Origin: UBA1672 sp964352375
Lineage (GTDB): Bacteria > Pseudomonadota > Alphaproteobacteria > Micavibrionales > Micavibrionaceae
Assembly: GCA_964352375.1 (NCBI GenBank)
Contig: CAYGSA010000001.1
Span: 62,001 to 126,000 of the forward strand
Direction of reading: 5' to 3'
DNA length: 64,000 bases
Of this stretch, positions 53,354-61,646 are shown piece by piece (positions within the stretch are counted from its first letter, which is position 1; each line of letters begins with the position of its first letter). The notes beneath the pieces were generated by a model that saw only the letters and a list, made by a program, of their open reading frames with translations, did no database searches and was not told the DNA's origin. Both the position numbers and the translations under genes were made by a program.

Positions 53354-53734
53354 TTAGAAACGCGCCGCCTGGTGCTGGCAATTTAGTTTTGTTTTCTTCC
53401 AATCATCTATCGTATCTTGTCTGGTATCCACCTCAAGCTTTCCCGCTATGCGGTCCATAAACATTTGCGTTTCTGCGCCTGTTTTATTTTTCCAGCTAAT
53501 TTCAAAAGCGCTTTGGTTGAAAATTTTAATATGTTCGGGGTTTACTTCTTCGCCTGCCATCAGGATTGATTTTGTCTTGTCATTAATGACAAAGCTCAGT
53601 TCAAGGCCCTCATCTCTACAAATTACCGATTTTTGATCTGCTGGACGTGTCGTCATATAAATATATGCCGCTCCTGTGCCGATAATAGCAAAGAAGAGCA
53701 TAAACACCATCAAGATTGCACCGCCTTGTCCCAT
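53354..53734 (-). CDS. Small membrane protein inside the gcv operon
   Basis: 126 residues, unknown. One membrane helix near the N-terminus (about 6-28), then a small extracytoplasmic domain with two Cys (SVICRDEG and LNCQHQ). ATG 53732-53734 starts one base after the gcvPA stop (TAA-A-ATG), with AGGAG ten bases upstream, so it is made with the glycine system. Not a known Gcv component. Confidence 0.75.
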   Translation of the reverse strand: MGQGGAILMVFMLFFAIIGTGAAYIYMTTRPADQKSVICRDEGLELSFVINDKTKSILMAGEEVNPEHIKIFNQSAFEISWKNKTGAETQMFMDRIAGKLEVDTRQDTIDDWKKTKLNCQHQAARF

Positions 53735-53735
53735 T

Positions 53736-55016
53736 TTATACAAGCTCCTGTTTTATATCGTTTATGAACACTTCTCTGTGCTCGGGCGTTGTCATTTCTG
53801 TTGCGGCGACGAGCAGTTTATTGCCCTCTAGCGCTAATCCAGCGATAATTCCTTTTTTCGCTAGGTTTTCAACGACGTCATTGGCTGGTTTGGGTAGGTC
53901 GATGACGAATTCATTGAAGAAATTATCGTTTACAACGCTTACGCCGTCAATTGCGTCCAGATCGTCCGCAAGCTCGCAGGCGGCTTCGTGGTTGAGTTGC
54001 GCGAGGGTTTTAAATCCCTCCTCGCCTAGTAAGCCCATATGCACCGTAAAAGCCAATGCGCAGAGGCCCTGGTTTGTACAGATATTTGATGTGGCCTTAT
54101 CGCGTCGAATATGCTGTTCGCGGGTTGAGAGTGTGAGGACAAAACCGCGCTTGCCGTCTGCGTCTTCTGTCATGCCGCAAAGACGACCTGGCATTTGGCG
54201 CAGAAATTTTTCTTTACATGCGAAAAACCCTAAATGCGGGCCGCCATAGGCCATGGGGAGCCCAATGCTTTGCGCCTCGCCACAAACAATGTCGGCTTCT
54301 ACGGGGGCGGGTAAGGACCCTAGGGATACAATTTCGTTGACGACAACAATCAAAAGCGCACCGACCGCATCGCATTTTTTTCGCCATTCTTGGTATTTAT
54401 GCGGATTTCCGAAGAAATCAGGAGACTGTACAATCACACATGCTGTCTCTTCGTCCGGATCACCATCAACGACTGATCGATCACTTAGATTTTTCATGTA
54501 AGCCTCTAATACAGAACGATATTCCGGGTGCAGCGCTGTGCCAATTGCGACCTTGTTTCGTTTTGTGATGCGCATCGCCATGAGCGCGGCTTCGGTTGCG
54601 GCGGTTGAACCATCATAGAGAGAAGCGTTTGCGATTTCCTGCCCTGTCAGCTTCGCGATGAAGGTTTGAAACTCAAAGACCACCTGAAGTGTGCCTTGTG
54701 CGATTTCTGGTTGGTATGGGGTGTAGGCGGTGAGATATTCGCTGCGCTGAATGATGTAATCAACGCTGGCGGGCACGTGGTGATAATAAACCCCCGCCCC
54801 TAAAAAGAAAGGCACGTCAGGGGCAGCGGTATTTTTGGCTGCCATTGCGCCAAGGGCGCGCTCGACTTGAAGCTCACCTTGGTGGTCAGGCAGATCGACT
54901 TTGCCTTTCACAAAGGCCTGTTCGGGTACATCACGGAAGAGCGCATCCACGCTGGTTGCACCTACGGCTTTGAGCATATCTTTACGCGTATTTTGGGTTT
55001 GGGGTAAGTATCTCAC
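53736..55016 (-). CDS. gcvPA: Glycine dehydrogenase (decarboxylating) subunit 1
   Basis: 426 residues, N-terminal half of the P-protein: MRYLPQTQNTRKDMLKAVG, FLGAGVYYHHVPASVDYI and YTPYQPEIAQGTLQ are diagnostic. It carries no PLP lysine itself and partners GcvPB. Its ATG directly abuts gcvH (55017). The stop is one base from the small membrane gene. Confidence 0.96.
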   Translation of the reverse strand: MRYLPQTQNTRKDMLKAVGATSVDALFRDVPEQAFVKGKVDLPDHQGELQVERALGAMAAKNTAAPDVPFFLGAGVYYHHVPASVDYIIQRSEYLTAYTPYQPEIAQGTLQVVFEFQTFIAKLTGQEIANASLYDGSTAATEAALMAMRITKRNKVAIGTALHPEYRSVLEAYMKNLSDRSVVDGDPDEETACVIVQSPDFFGNPHKYQEWRKKCDAVGALLIVVVNEIVSLGSLPAPVEADIVCGEAQSIGLPMAYGGPHLGFFACKEKFLRQMPGRLCGMTEDADGKRGFVLTLSTREQHIRRDKATSNICTNQGLCALAFTVHMGLLGEEGFKTLAQLNHEAACELADDLDAIDGVSVVNDNFFNEFVIDLPKPANDVVENLAKKGIIAGLALEGNKLLVAATEMTTPEHREVFINDIKQELV

Positions 55017-55394
55017 TTAGTCGACCTCTTTCAAATATTCTGCGTATGCGGCTTCGTCCATTAATTCACCAAGGGCGGAGGCGTCTGCGACTTTTACTTT
55101 GACGATCCAGCCATTATCATTGACTGGCTTTGCGATGAGTTCCAAATCATCAACCATTGGCTCGTTGATTTCAACAACTTCTCCATCGACAGGAGAGTAA
55201 ACTTCTGCTGCTGTTTTTACAGATTCAACGACGGCAACATCACCGCCTTTTGACACTGTTTTCCCCACATCAGGAAGTTCAACGAATACGAGGTCGCCAA
55301 GGGCGTCGCGGGCGTGTTGTGATATTCCGATGGAGGCTATATCGCCTTCAACGTATATGCATTCATGATCTTTTGTGTATTTTAATTCTGCCAT
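55017..55394 (-). CDS. gcvH: Glycine cleavage system H protein
   Basis: 125 residues. Lipoyl-carrying protein with K60 in VESVKTAAEVYSPVDGEV, the standard lipoylation motif. It shuttles the aminomethyl group between P, T and L proteins. It follows gcvT by about 18 bp and abuts gcvPA. Confidence 0.97.
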   Translation of the reverse strand: MAELKYTKDHECIYVEGDIASIGISQHARDALGDLVFVELPDVGKTVSKGGDVAVVESVKTAAEVYSPVDGEVVEINEPMVDDLELIAKPVNDNGWIVKVKVADASALGELMDEAAYAEYLKEVD

Positions 55395-55412
55395 TTTATG
55401 TTCTCCTTAAAA

Positions 55413-56492
55413 TTATGCTGCTTTTTTCTTAGGGCTTTTGGTTTTTGCCGTGACAAAGGGCATGTTTGCGATTTCTGCCTCTATATTTCGGCCGCGGACG
55501 TTGACGAGTATTTTAGTTCCTGCCCCTGCGAGTTCAATTGGGACATAGCCCTGCCCGATTGAGCAGTCTAATGTTGGTGAGAAGCCACCGCTTGTGAGCG
55601 TACCGATTACTTCGTCTTTTTCGTTGCGTAATTCAGCCCCTTCGCGTGCAACACCCTTGCCTGTCAGTTTTACGCCGACGCGCTTCTTTTTTGGGGTGTT
55701 TACGTTTTGCGCACCGATATAGCTGCTGTTGTTTTTGCCCATGACCCAGCCCAGATCGGCTTCGAGCGGCGTTGTTGTGGCATCAATATCATGACCATAG
55801 AGGCAGTAGCCCATTTCTAGACGTAATGAGTCACGCGCCGCCAAGCCGATTGGTGCAACATCATCATGTGCGACAAGTTTATTCCAGAGCGCTTCTGCGT
55901 CTTCGTTTTTGATGCTGATTTCAAAGCCATCTTCGCCTGTGTAGCCGAGACGTGAGATGAACATGGTGTAGTCTTCGTACCATAGGCTCATGTAGCGGAG
56001 CTCCGATAGGTCAATTCCTAAGGCATCTTTCATGACTTGCTCGGACTTTGGCCCCTGAATTGCGATGAGCGCCCAGTCGTCGTAATAGGTGAATTCAAGA
56101 TTTTCAGGGATTTTACTTTTGATCCAGGCGATGTCTTTATCTTTACAGCCTGCATTGATTACAGAATGGAATTCGTCTTCACCTGTTTTAACAATCATCA
56201 GATCATCAATGATGCCGCCCTGCTCATTCGTAAGAACAGTGTATTTCGTGCGGTTAACCCCAAGCTTATCAAATGAAGACGGTGTTATGGTTTGTAGAAA
56301 ATCTTGTGCGCCCTTGCCCTTGATGCTGATTTGACCCATGTGCGATACATCGAATAGACCAGCCTTTTCACGCACCCATTCATGCTCTTTTTTGACGCCT
56401 AAATTATAGTATAGGGGCATGTCATATCCCGCGAACTCACCCATTTTTGCGTCAAGCGCACGGTGCGCAGCGTGTAATGCAGTTTTTTGCAA
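55413..56492 (-). CDS. gcvT: Aminomethyltransferase (glycine cleavage T protein)
   Basis: 359 residues. Transfers the methylene to THF and releases ammonia. KMGEFAGYDMPLYYNLG, GLFDVSHMGQI and YTGEDGFEISI are typical. The start is TTG at 56490-56492: GAGGAG lies six bases before it, and the preceding residues HAAHRALDAKMG match family starts. The SD is within a hairpin (56499-56517). It is the first gene of the gcv operon; no glycine riboswitch is seen. Confidence 0.95.
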   Translation of the reverse strand: MQKTALHAAHRALDAKMGEFAGYDMPLYYNLGVKKEHEWVREKAGLFDVSHMGQISIKGKGAQDFLQTITPSSFDKLGVNRTKYTVLTNEQGGIIDDLMIVKTGEDEFHSVINAGCKDKDIAWIKSKIPENLEFTYYDDWALIAIQGPKSEQVMKDALGIDLSELRYMSLWYEDYTMFISRLGYTGEDGFEISIKNEDAEALWNKLVAHDDVAPIGLAARDSLRLEMGYCLYGHDIDATTTPLEADLGWVMGKNNSSYIGAQNVNTPKKKRVGVKLTGKGVAREGAELRNEKDEVIGTLTSGGFSPTLDCSIGQGYVPIELAGAGTKILVNVRGRNIEAEIANMPFVTAKTKSPKKKAA

Positions 56493-56498
56493 AGTCTT

Positions 56499-56517
56499 CT
56501 CCTCAATGTGTGGAGGA
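56499..56517 (-). promoter_or_regulatory. Hairpin covering the gcvT ribosome-binding site
   Basis: Five-bp stem TCCTC/GAGGA with an eight-base loop overlaps the GAGGAG Shine-Dalgarno of gcvT, six bases before its TTG start. On the mRNA the SD would be paired, so initiation could be limited. Short and possibly incidental. Confidence 0.4.
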
Positions 56518-56596
56518 TAACGAATAGCAAACTTATGCGTAGACTTTAAGAGGGAAAATGAATTTTCTTTATATTTATTACGTATTTATTGGAAAT

Positions 56597-57379
56597 TCAC
56601 TGACCAGGGATAATTGTTCTGGCTTGATTTTCACGTAAAATTTGCTGAAGCCTAATGTTTATGATTGGATCAGTTACATCCATGAATATTTGAATTAGCT
56701 CGCCATCCGGAAGCTCAACCTCGTGAACATTGAAAAATGCGCGCCCTACTTTGAACAATTCACTGTCTTTAACGACTCCGCCATATTGCTCCAAAATAAA
56801 TGTTTCTTCGCCATATGTTGCAATAGTGTATGCGTTTTTAGGTGTTTTACCGATATTAATATCTCTATTCAGGTCTTTGATTAGACCCTGTCGTATTTCA
56901 TTTAGAAGAAGTGCATCACCGTAACGCACATCGGCGCGAGCAAGTGTTAGGGCAAATGTTAACACATCAAAGTTTATGATGTGTTTATCGAGCATCTCTT
57001 TATATTCAACAAGTGCGTTATTGGATTCGATCTGGTTCGTATTTGTGTCAGCAATATAAGCAAAGGCTGTCATTCTATTAATTACCTTTTCTGAAAAAGG
57101 CGTGTAGTCCCTTGTTTTAGGGTAATAGTTCCTGATTGATCTTATGCGCGCTGCATCAACCTTGCCTCTATTAATATCTGCCAGCATATTATCATATGCT
57201 TTTTCATAGCCCTGCATCGATTGTTTATAGTGCTGGATTTGCCGTGGTGTGATCTTAAACTCTAAATTAGATTCTCTGTTTGCTGTCTGATTATTATTTG
57301 TTTGGGCGAGGACAGGAGTCGCCGCGCCGAAAACAGCAGCCATGACTATAAGGAGGTAATTTAATTTTTTAATACGCAT
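56597..57379 (-). CDS. Secreted protein of unknown function
   Basis: 260 residues. Signal peptide (about 1-25, VFGAATPVLA) then a mostly helical mature protein beginning QTNNNQTANRESNLEF. Tetratricopeptide-like helix pairs are possible (ALVEYKEMLDKHI, DALLLNEIRQGLI) but no repeat consensus is clear. It stands alone between gcvT and lpxL. No function offered. Confidence 0.72.
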   Translation of the reverse strand: MRIKKLNYLLIVMAAVFGAATPVLAQTNNNQTANRESNLEFKITPRQIQHYKQSMQGYEKAYDNMLADINRGKVDAARIRSIRNYYPKTRDYTPFSEKVINRMTAFAYIADTNTNQIESNNALVEYKEMLDKHIINFDVLTFALTLARADVRYGDALLLNEIRQGLIKDLNRDINIGKTPKNAYTIATYGEETFILEQYGGVVKDSELFKVGRAFFNVHEVELPDGELIQIFMDVTDPIINIRLQQILRENQARTIIPGQ

Positions 57380-57449
57380 ACATATTATCCTTTTTGTTAC
57401 TATACACCGTTAGAGCCATAAGTGAAAAATAAAAACATACCGTATTTGT

Positions 57450-58349
57450 TTAGTTTTTCACTCTTTTACTTCTGGTTTTTTGTGTTTTTTTCCACCTTCT
57501 ATGAAGCCATATCCATTGTTCGGGCGTTTCTTCTATCCACGTTTGGATCACGTTTTGGGCATTTTGGACAATTTCATTAACTGAGAGCGTATTCCCGCCA
57601 CTATCCGTTACAGGAATTGGGGGGTGTACCGTCAGCTTGAAATTTATGCCCTTTATACGTTCGCAGCGCACGGGAATGATTGGGCAACCGTATTTGAGGG
57701 CGAGCTGAGAAAAGATTGGATTGGTCATAGCGGGTGCACCAAAGAATTCTGTGAGAAGACCTTCATTGTATTTCTGGTCGATTAATATTCCCAATTGCCC
57801 TTTTTCCTTGAGGGTTTTCATCAAGCCCCGACCGCCTTCCGATGATTTTGGATAAGCCTTTATGCGTCCGTTTAATGTTCTGAGATTATCGAGAAGCTTG
57901 GCAACCCATGGGTTATTTGGGGGACGGTATGTCAAGGATATCGGTTTGTTCACTTGCGTCAACATGGCTGCGCCATTAATTTCCCAGTTACCGATATGCC
58001 CACCGATGAAAATGATTGGCGTTTTGTCTTTGAAATATGGCTCCAGAATATCAATATTTTCAATGTGCGTGTGGTGCTTGCTGATTGCCTCTAGATGGGG
58101 GTATTCAGCGACAATTCTACCCAGGTTATCCCACATGGCGGATGTTATTTCAGATTGACGGCGGTCAGATATATCAGGGAATGCGATTGAGAGATGCGTT
58201 CGCACGCGTCGATTCATCGCGAGCTTTGTTCCAATTGTTCGCCCGAAAAACCCGCCAAGATTGGACGCTGTTTCAGCGGGTAGAATTTTAAAAATGCCAA
58301 AGAGGATATATATCAAAGCTGCTTCTAGAGCATAACGCAGTTTTTTCAT
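57450..58349 (-). CDS. Lipid A biosynthesis acyltransferase (LpxL/HtrB family)
   Basis: 299 residues from ATG 58347-58349, which overlaps the lpxK stop (ATGA). The N-terminal membrane helix is followed by the catalytic HX4E motif in IGGHIGNWEINGA and DQKYNEG. It adds a secondary acyl chain to Kdo-lipid A. The third gene of waaA-lpxK-lpxL. The basic tail (KKTQKTRSKRVKN) is typical. Which chain it adds cannot be told. Confidence 0.9.
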   Translation of the reverse strand: MKKLRYALEAALIYILFGIFKILPAETASNLGGFFGRTIGTKLAMNRRVRTHLSIAFPDISDRRQSEITSAMWDNLGRIVAEYPHLEAISKHHTHIENIDILEPYFKDKTPIIFIGGHIGNWEINGAAMLTQVNKPISLTYRPPNNPWVAKLLDNLRTLNGRIKAYPKSSEGGRGLMKTLKEKGQLGILIDQKYNEGLLTEFFGAPAMTNPIFSQLALKYGCPIIPVRCERIKGINFKLTVHPPIPVTDSGGNTLSVNEIVQNAQNVIQTWIEETPEQWIWLHRRWKKTQKTRSKRVKN

Positions 58350-59335
58350 GTCAGCGCTCCATTTAAATATTGAAGCAGTTTTTCCGGCTCTGCCCATTCT
58401 ATTTCAATTGGCAGAATTTCTATCTGGTTTTTGAATTCATTGGACACGCGCACATGATCTTTTTGTGTGGTGATGATTTTAGCGCCTTGGTTTTTTGCAC
58501 TTTTAATGATGCTCTCTATTTCGGATTTAGTATAGGGGTAGTGGTCTGGGTATTCTTGGAATTCAACGATTTTAAATCCATGTTCCTCTAGTGTGTTTTT
58601 GAATTTTTGTGGAATGCCTATGCCTGCAAAGGCTAGGTAGGGTGCTGTTTTATCCAGCCCCTCTGTCTGCGCTTTTATGGCCGCTTTGAAGACGGGGTAA
58701 TTAACAGGCAGTTTTTGTTTTATATTGTGTCTGTCCTCACCAATTATAATGATTGCATCTGCATGATTTAACCCACGTTCAAATGGTTCGCGCAGAGGGC
58801 CGGAGGGTATTGTTTTTCCGTTTCCGATTCCTAAGCTGCCCTCAATGACCATGAAGCTGATATCTTTTTTTAGCGCCTTGTTCAGAAGCCCATCATCCAT
58901 GATGACGTACTGTGCGCCCTGGTCATATGCGACGCGTGCGCCCTCGTGACGCACTGGGGATACAATGGTTTTTACGTGTTGCGCCAAGATTAGAGGTTCA
59001 TCACCGACATCAGATGAGAGCTCATGACCCTCTATGCGTCTTGGTTTGGTTTTCTTACCACCATAGCCGCGGGTGAGGAAGAACAGGTTTATATCAGGGT
59101 TTTGTTGTTTGAGCAGTTTTGCAATTGCGATGCAGACTGGTGTTTTTCCGCTGCCGCCTGCGGTGATATTCCCAACGCAAATGACCGGTACAGGCACGCT
59201 TTGTGTGACTTTAGATGATTGGAGCGCCATGTGGGCGCGCTGGTACAGGGCGCTTAGGGGGGCTAGGAGCGCCGCAGGAAACGGGATTTTATCTTGATTT
59301 TCAGGATACCAGAATTTAGGGGTTTTAAGGGGCAT
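58346..59335 (-). CDS. lpxK: Tetraacyldisaccharide 4'-kinase
   Basis: 329 residues from ATG 59333-59335, two bases after the waaA stop. Start MPLKTPKFWYPENQD and the Walker A GNITAGGSGKTPVCIAIA; then FLTRGYGGK and MDDGLLNKALKKD. It phosphorylates the lipid A precursor on the inner membrane. Upstream in-frame codons lie within waaA and are not used. Confidence 0.95.
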   Translation of the reverse strand: MPLKTPKFWYPENQDKIPFPAALLAPLSALYQRAHMALQSSKVTQSVPVPVICVGNITAGGSGKTPVCIAIAKLLKQQNPDINLFFLTRGYGGKKTKPRRIEGHELSSDVGDEPLILAQHVKTIVSPVRHEGARVAYDQGAQYVIMDDGLLNKALKKDISFMVIEGSLGIGNGKTIPSGPLREPFERGLNHADAIIIIGEDRHNIKQKLPVNYPVFKAAIKAQTEGLDKTAPYLAFAGIGIPQKFKNTLEEHGFKIVEFQEYPDHYPYTKSEIESIIKSAKNQGAKIITTQKDHVRVSNEFKNQIEILPIEIEWAEPEKLLQYLNGALT

Positions 59336-59337
59336 TG

Positions 59338-60603
59338 TTATAATTCGTTTAGGCTCGGCGCTATATGTGCCATAACTTTGTTTATAACAGATGTCTTGCG
59401 CTGCGAAAACTCTTTTGCCGCTTTTTGCCATGCGTGTGATTTTTGATCATCGCCGAGTAAGGTTTTGATATGCGCGGCAAGCTCTTCTGGCTTTTCCAGT
59501 TTGATGCAGGCGTTTTGTGCAATCATATCGTCGTATATATCTTGCAGATTTTGTACGTGAGGGCCATGCAGCACGGCGCACCCTAACTGCGCGGCTTCGA
59601 TTGGATTGTGCCCGCCACCGCCATCGTTGCTGAATGATCTGCCGATGACGGCGATGGGGCAGAGCTTATAGAACAGACCAAGTTCCCCCAATGTATCGGC
59701 AACATAGATTTGATCTTCTTGCTGTGGGAGATTTTTGGTTTCACCGCGGAATGCTGTTTTCATCGATTGGGTTGTTTTGCGGATTTCGTCTCTGCGCTCT
59801 GGGTGGCGCGGGACGATGATTGTGAGCAAGTTGGGATATGTTCCTTGTAAGGCTTGATGCGTTTCAATGGCGATTTTCTCTTCGCCTTTATGGGTGCTGG
59901 CGTAGAGCCATAGTGGCCTGTGTTGTGTTGCTTCGCTTATTTTCTCTAGATCGTTTTGATCATACGCCAAAGGTGCGGCGCTGTATTTTAGATTATCTGT
60001 AATGATTGTGTTCCTTGCGCCCAGAGCGTCATAGCGACGCTTATCTTCCTGCGTTTGGCACAAGATTTTTTCGAAGGTCTTTAAGATGTGTTTCGGCAGG
60101 TTAGGAATGCGTTTCCATGATGTGTATGATTTTTCAGACATATGCGCATTAATGAGGAATGCTTTTATGTTTCGGCGCCTTATTTCATGCAGCATGTTGG
60201 GCCAAAGTTCTGATTCCATCCAAAGTATGCCATCGGGTTTCCAGTGGTTGAGGAATTTTTGTACCCAAATCGGGTGGTCTAATGGTGCAAATTGATGGAT
60301 GGCCTGGACGGGGAGTTTTTGCTCCATGAGGGCTGCGGATGTTACGGTTCCTGTTGTTACAAGAATGTTGGTTGCGGCATTATGTTCCAGAATTTTGTTG
60401 ATCACAACGAGTGCGGATTGCGCTTCGCCGACGCTTGCTGCGTGTATCCAAACCAGATGCCCGTCAGGTCTGGTGATATTTATTATGGATTTTTTTTCTG
60501 TGAACCGTGTGGGGAGTTCTTTTCCGTTTTTCAATCGTTGTTTTAAGAGGTTCTGCAAAAAAGGGGCGCTGGTGTAAGTCAGCGCTCTGTATATATAATA
60601 CAT
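59338..60603 (-). CDS. waaA: 3-deoxy-D-manno-octulosonic acid (Kdo) transferase
   Basis: 421 residues. GT30 enzyme: membrane-proximal N-terminus, catalytic Glu in HAASVGEAQSALVV, ESELWPNML and the nucleotide loop GGHNPIEAAQLGCAVLHGP. It adds Kdo to lipid IV-A. It begins the waaA-lpxK-lpxL set, about 40 bp from the secreted-protein genes. Confidence 0.96.
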   Translation of the reverse strand: MYYIYRALTYTSAPFLQNLLKQRLKNGKELPTRFTEKKSIINITRPDGHLVWIHAASVGEAQSALVVINKILEHNAATNILVTTGTVTSAALMEQKLPVQAIHQFAPLDHPIWVQKFLNHWKPDGILWMESELWPNMLHEIRRRNIKAFLINAHMSEKSYTSWKRIPNLPKHILKTFEKILCQTQEDKRRYDALGARNTIITDNLKYSAAPLAYDQNDLEKISEATQHRPLWLYASTHKGEEKIAIETHQALQGTYPNLLTIIVPRHPERRDEIRKTTQSMKTAFRGETKNLPQQEDQIYVADTLGELGLFYKLCPIAVIGRSFSNDGGGGHNPIEAAQLGCAVLHGPHVQNLQDIYDDMIAQNACIKLEKPEELAAHIKTLLGDDQKSHAWQKAAKEFSQRKTSVINKVMAHIAPSLNEL

Positions 60604-60645
60604 GTCATTAGCCTTTGCACTGGGGACAGGGCAATTTTGGTTATT

Positions 60646-61578
60646 TTAACGACCGTAGCATCCAGCAGACGCCGTTGAACCGCCGCTGTTTAATGCGCCG
60701 CCCGGGTGATAACGACACCCTGGCTGTAAACACACATGTTCTGCGTAGCTATTGGCACCAGGATAGCCAGATCTTGTGACCATAAGTCCAGTTGGAATTG
60801 GATCACCCGTACACGCACATGTCCCGCCTGAGCAATTCTGCGCATTTGTCATTGAAAAATATGTTTGTACAGGGTCGTTGGTCCACGGGCCTGATGTTAG
60901 GGCCGTTGCAAGGTTTGTGTTCCATGCCGTCGTAGCAGGAAGGCATAAACTTGGTAGAATTCTTTTGTCTAATGATAACGCGTAATTTTCAAATGAATAA
61001 AAACCATCAGTATCTTCATTACTTGCGAAGTTAATACATTTAGCGGCTTGCCAGACACGGGCCATGATGTCGCATGAATAAGAATTTGAGCCTCTAATCG
61101 TTCTTGGTGCATGAGCAATACCTACAGCTGCGGGATGACCACCCAATAAATTATAAGAAAGGCCCAGTGTGTCTTTACTGCCGTAGTTGTTGTTTATATA
61201 TGCTATCAACGAGTTCCCGATGAGAAGCTGTAATGCCTGATCCATGCTGTTAGTGCCTAGCCCAGATCCAAAACTTGTTGTTTCGCTTAGCAGGGATGAA
61301 GCATGATCTGCGAGTTCGCTTAATAGAAGATCAAAGCATGTATATTCAAAAACACTGTCAGGTTTTAAAATCAGATTCTGGTTTTGGGTAATCTCTCTTT
61401 GAGCTTCGAGCCATGCGCGGGACGAGAGTGTTTCATAGTATAAATTGTCACATGGGGTGTCGGCGATAATACTTGCTGCTTTTAGACCGCCAAGAGAAGG
61501 TGTCAAGAAGACTGCCAGAAACAAAAAGAAGCATAAGTTGAAGATTTTGCCGCTCTTATTTTTCAATTTAAATTCCAT
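60646..61578 (-). CDS. Secreted Cys-rich protein, paralogue A
   Basis: 310 residues. Second ATG (61578) chosen because AAGGA is six bases before it and touches the first. Signal peptide (about 1-36), then a mature domain with ARAWLEAQREITQ-type core (here SSRAWLEAQREITQ), KPDSVFEYTCFD, YINNNYG, CDIMARVWQAAKCINFA, FENY and a C-terminal part CTGDPIPTGL and CLQPGCRYHPGG. The same motifs, in the same order, occur in the next upstream gene. At least ten cysteines suggest disulfides. Family and function unknown; no membrane helix past the signal. Confidence 0.8.
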   Translation of the reverse strand: MEFKLKNKSGKIFNLCFFLFLAVFLTPSLGGLKAASIIADTPCDNLYYETLSSRAWLEAQREITQNQNLILKPDSVFEYTCFDLLLSELADHASSLLSETTSFGSGLGTNSMDQALQLLIGNSLIAYINNNYGSKDTLGLSYNLLGGHPAAVGIAHAPRTIRGSNSYSCDIMARVWQAAKCINFASNEDTDGFYSFENYALSLDKRILPSLCLPATTAWNTNLATALTSGPWTNDPVQTYFSMTNAQNCSGGTCACTGDPIPTGLMVTRSGYPGANSYAEHVCLQPGCRYHPGGALNSGGSTASAGCYGR

Positions 61579-61646
61579 TTTCATTCCTTTTACCTTGCGC
61601 AGTTCTTATTTTATACAAATTTCACGTGTTTTAGCAAATATAGTTT

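Noticed and set aside
56493..56596. Glycine riboswitch ahead of gcvT
   Set aside because: The conserved cores of the glycine aptamers are not seen; only a short hairpin covers the ribosome site.
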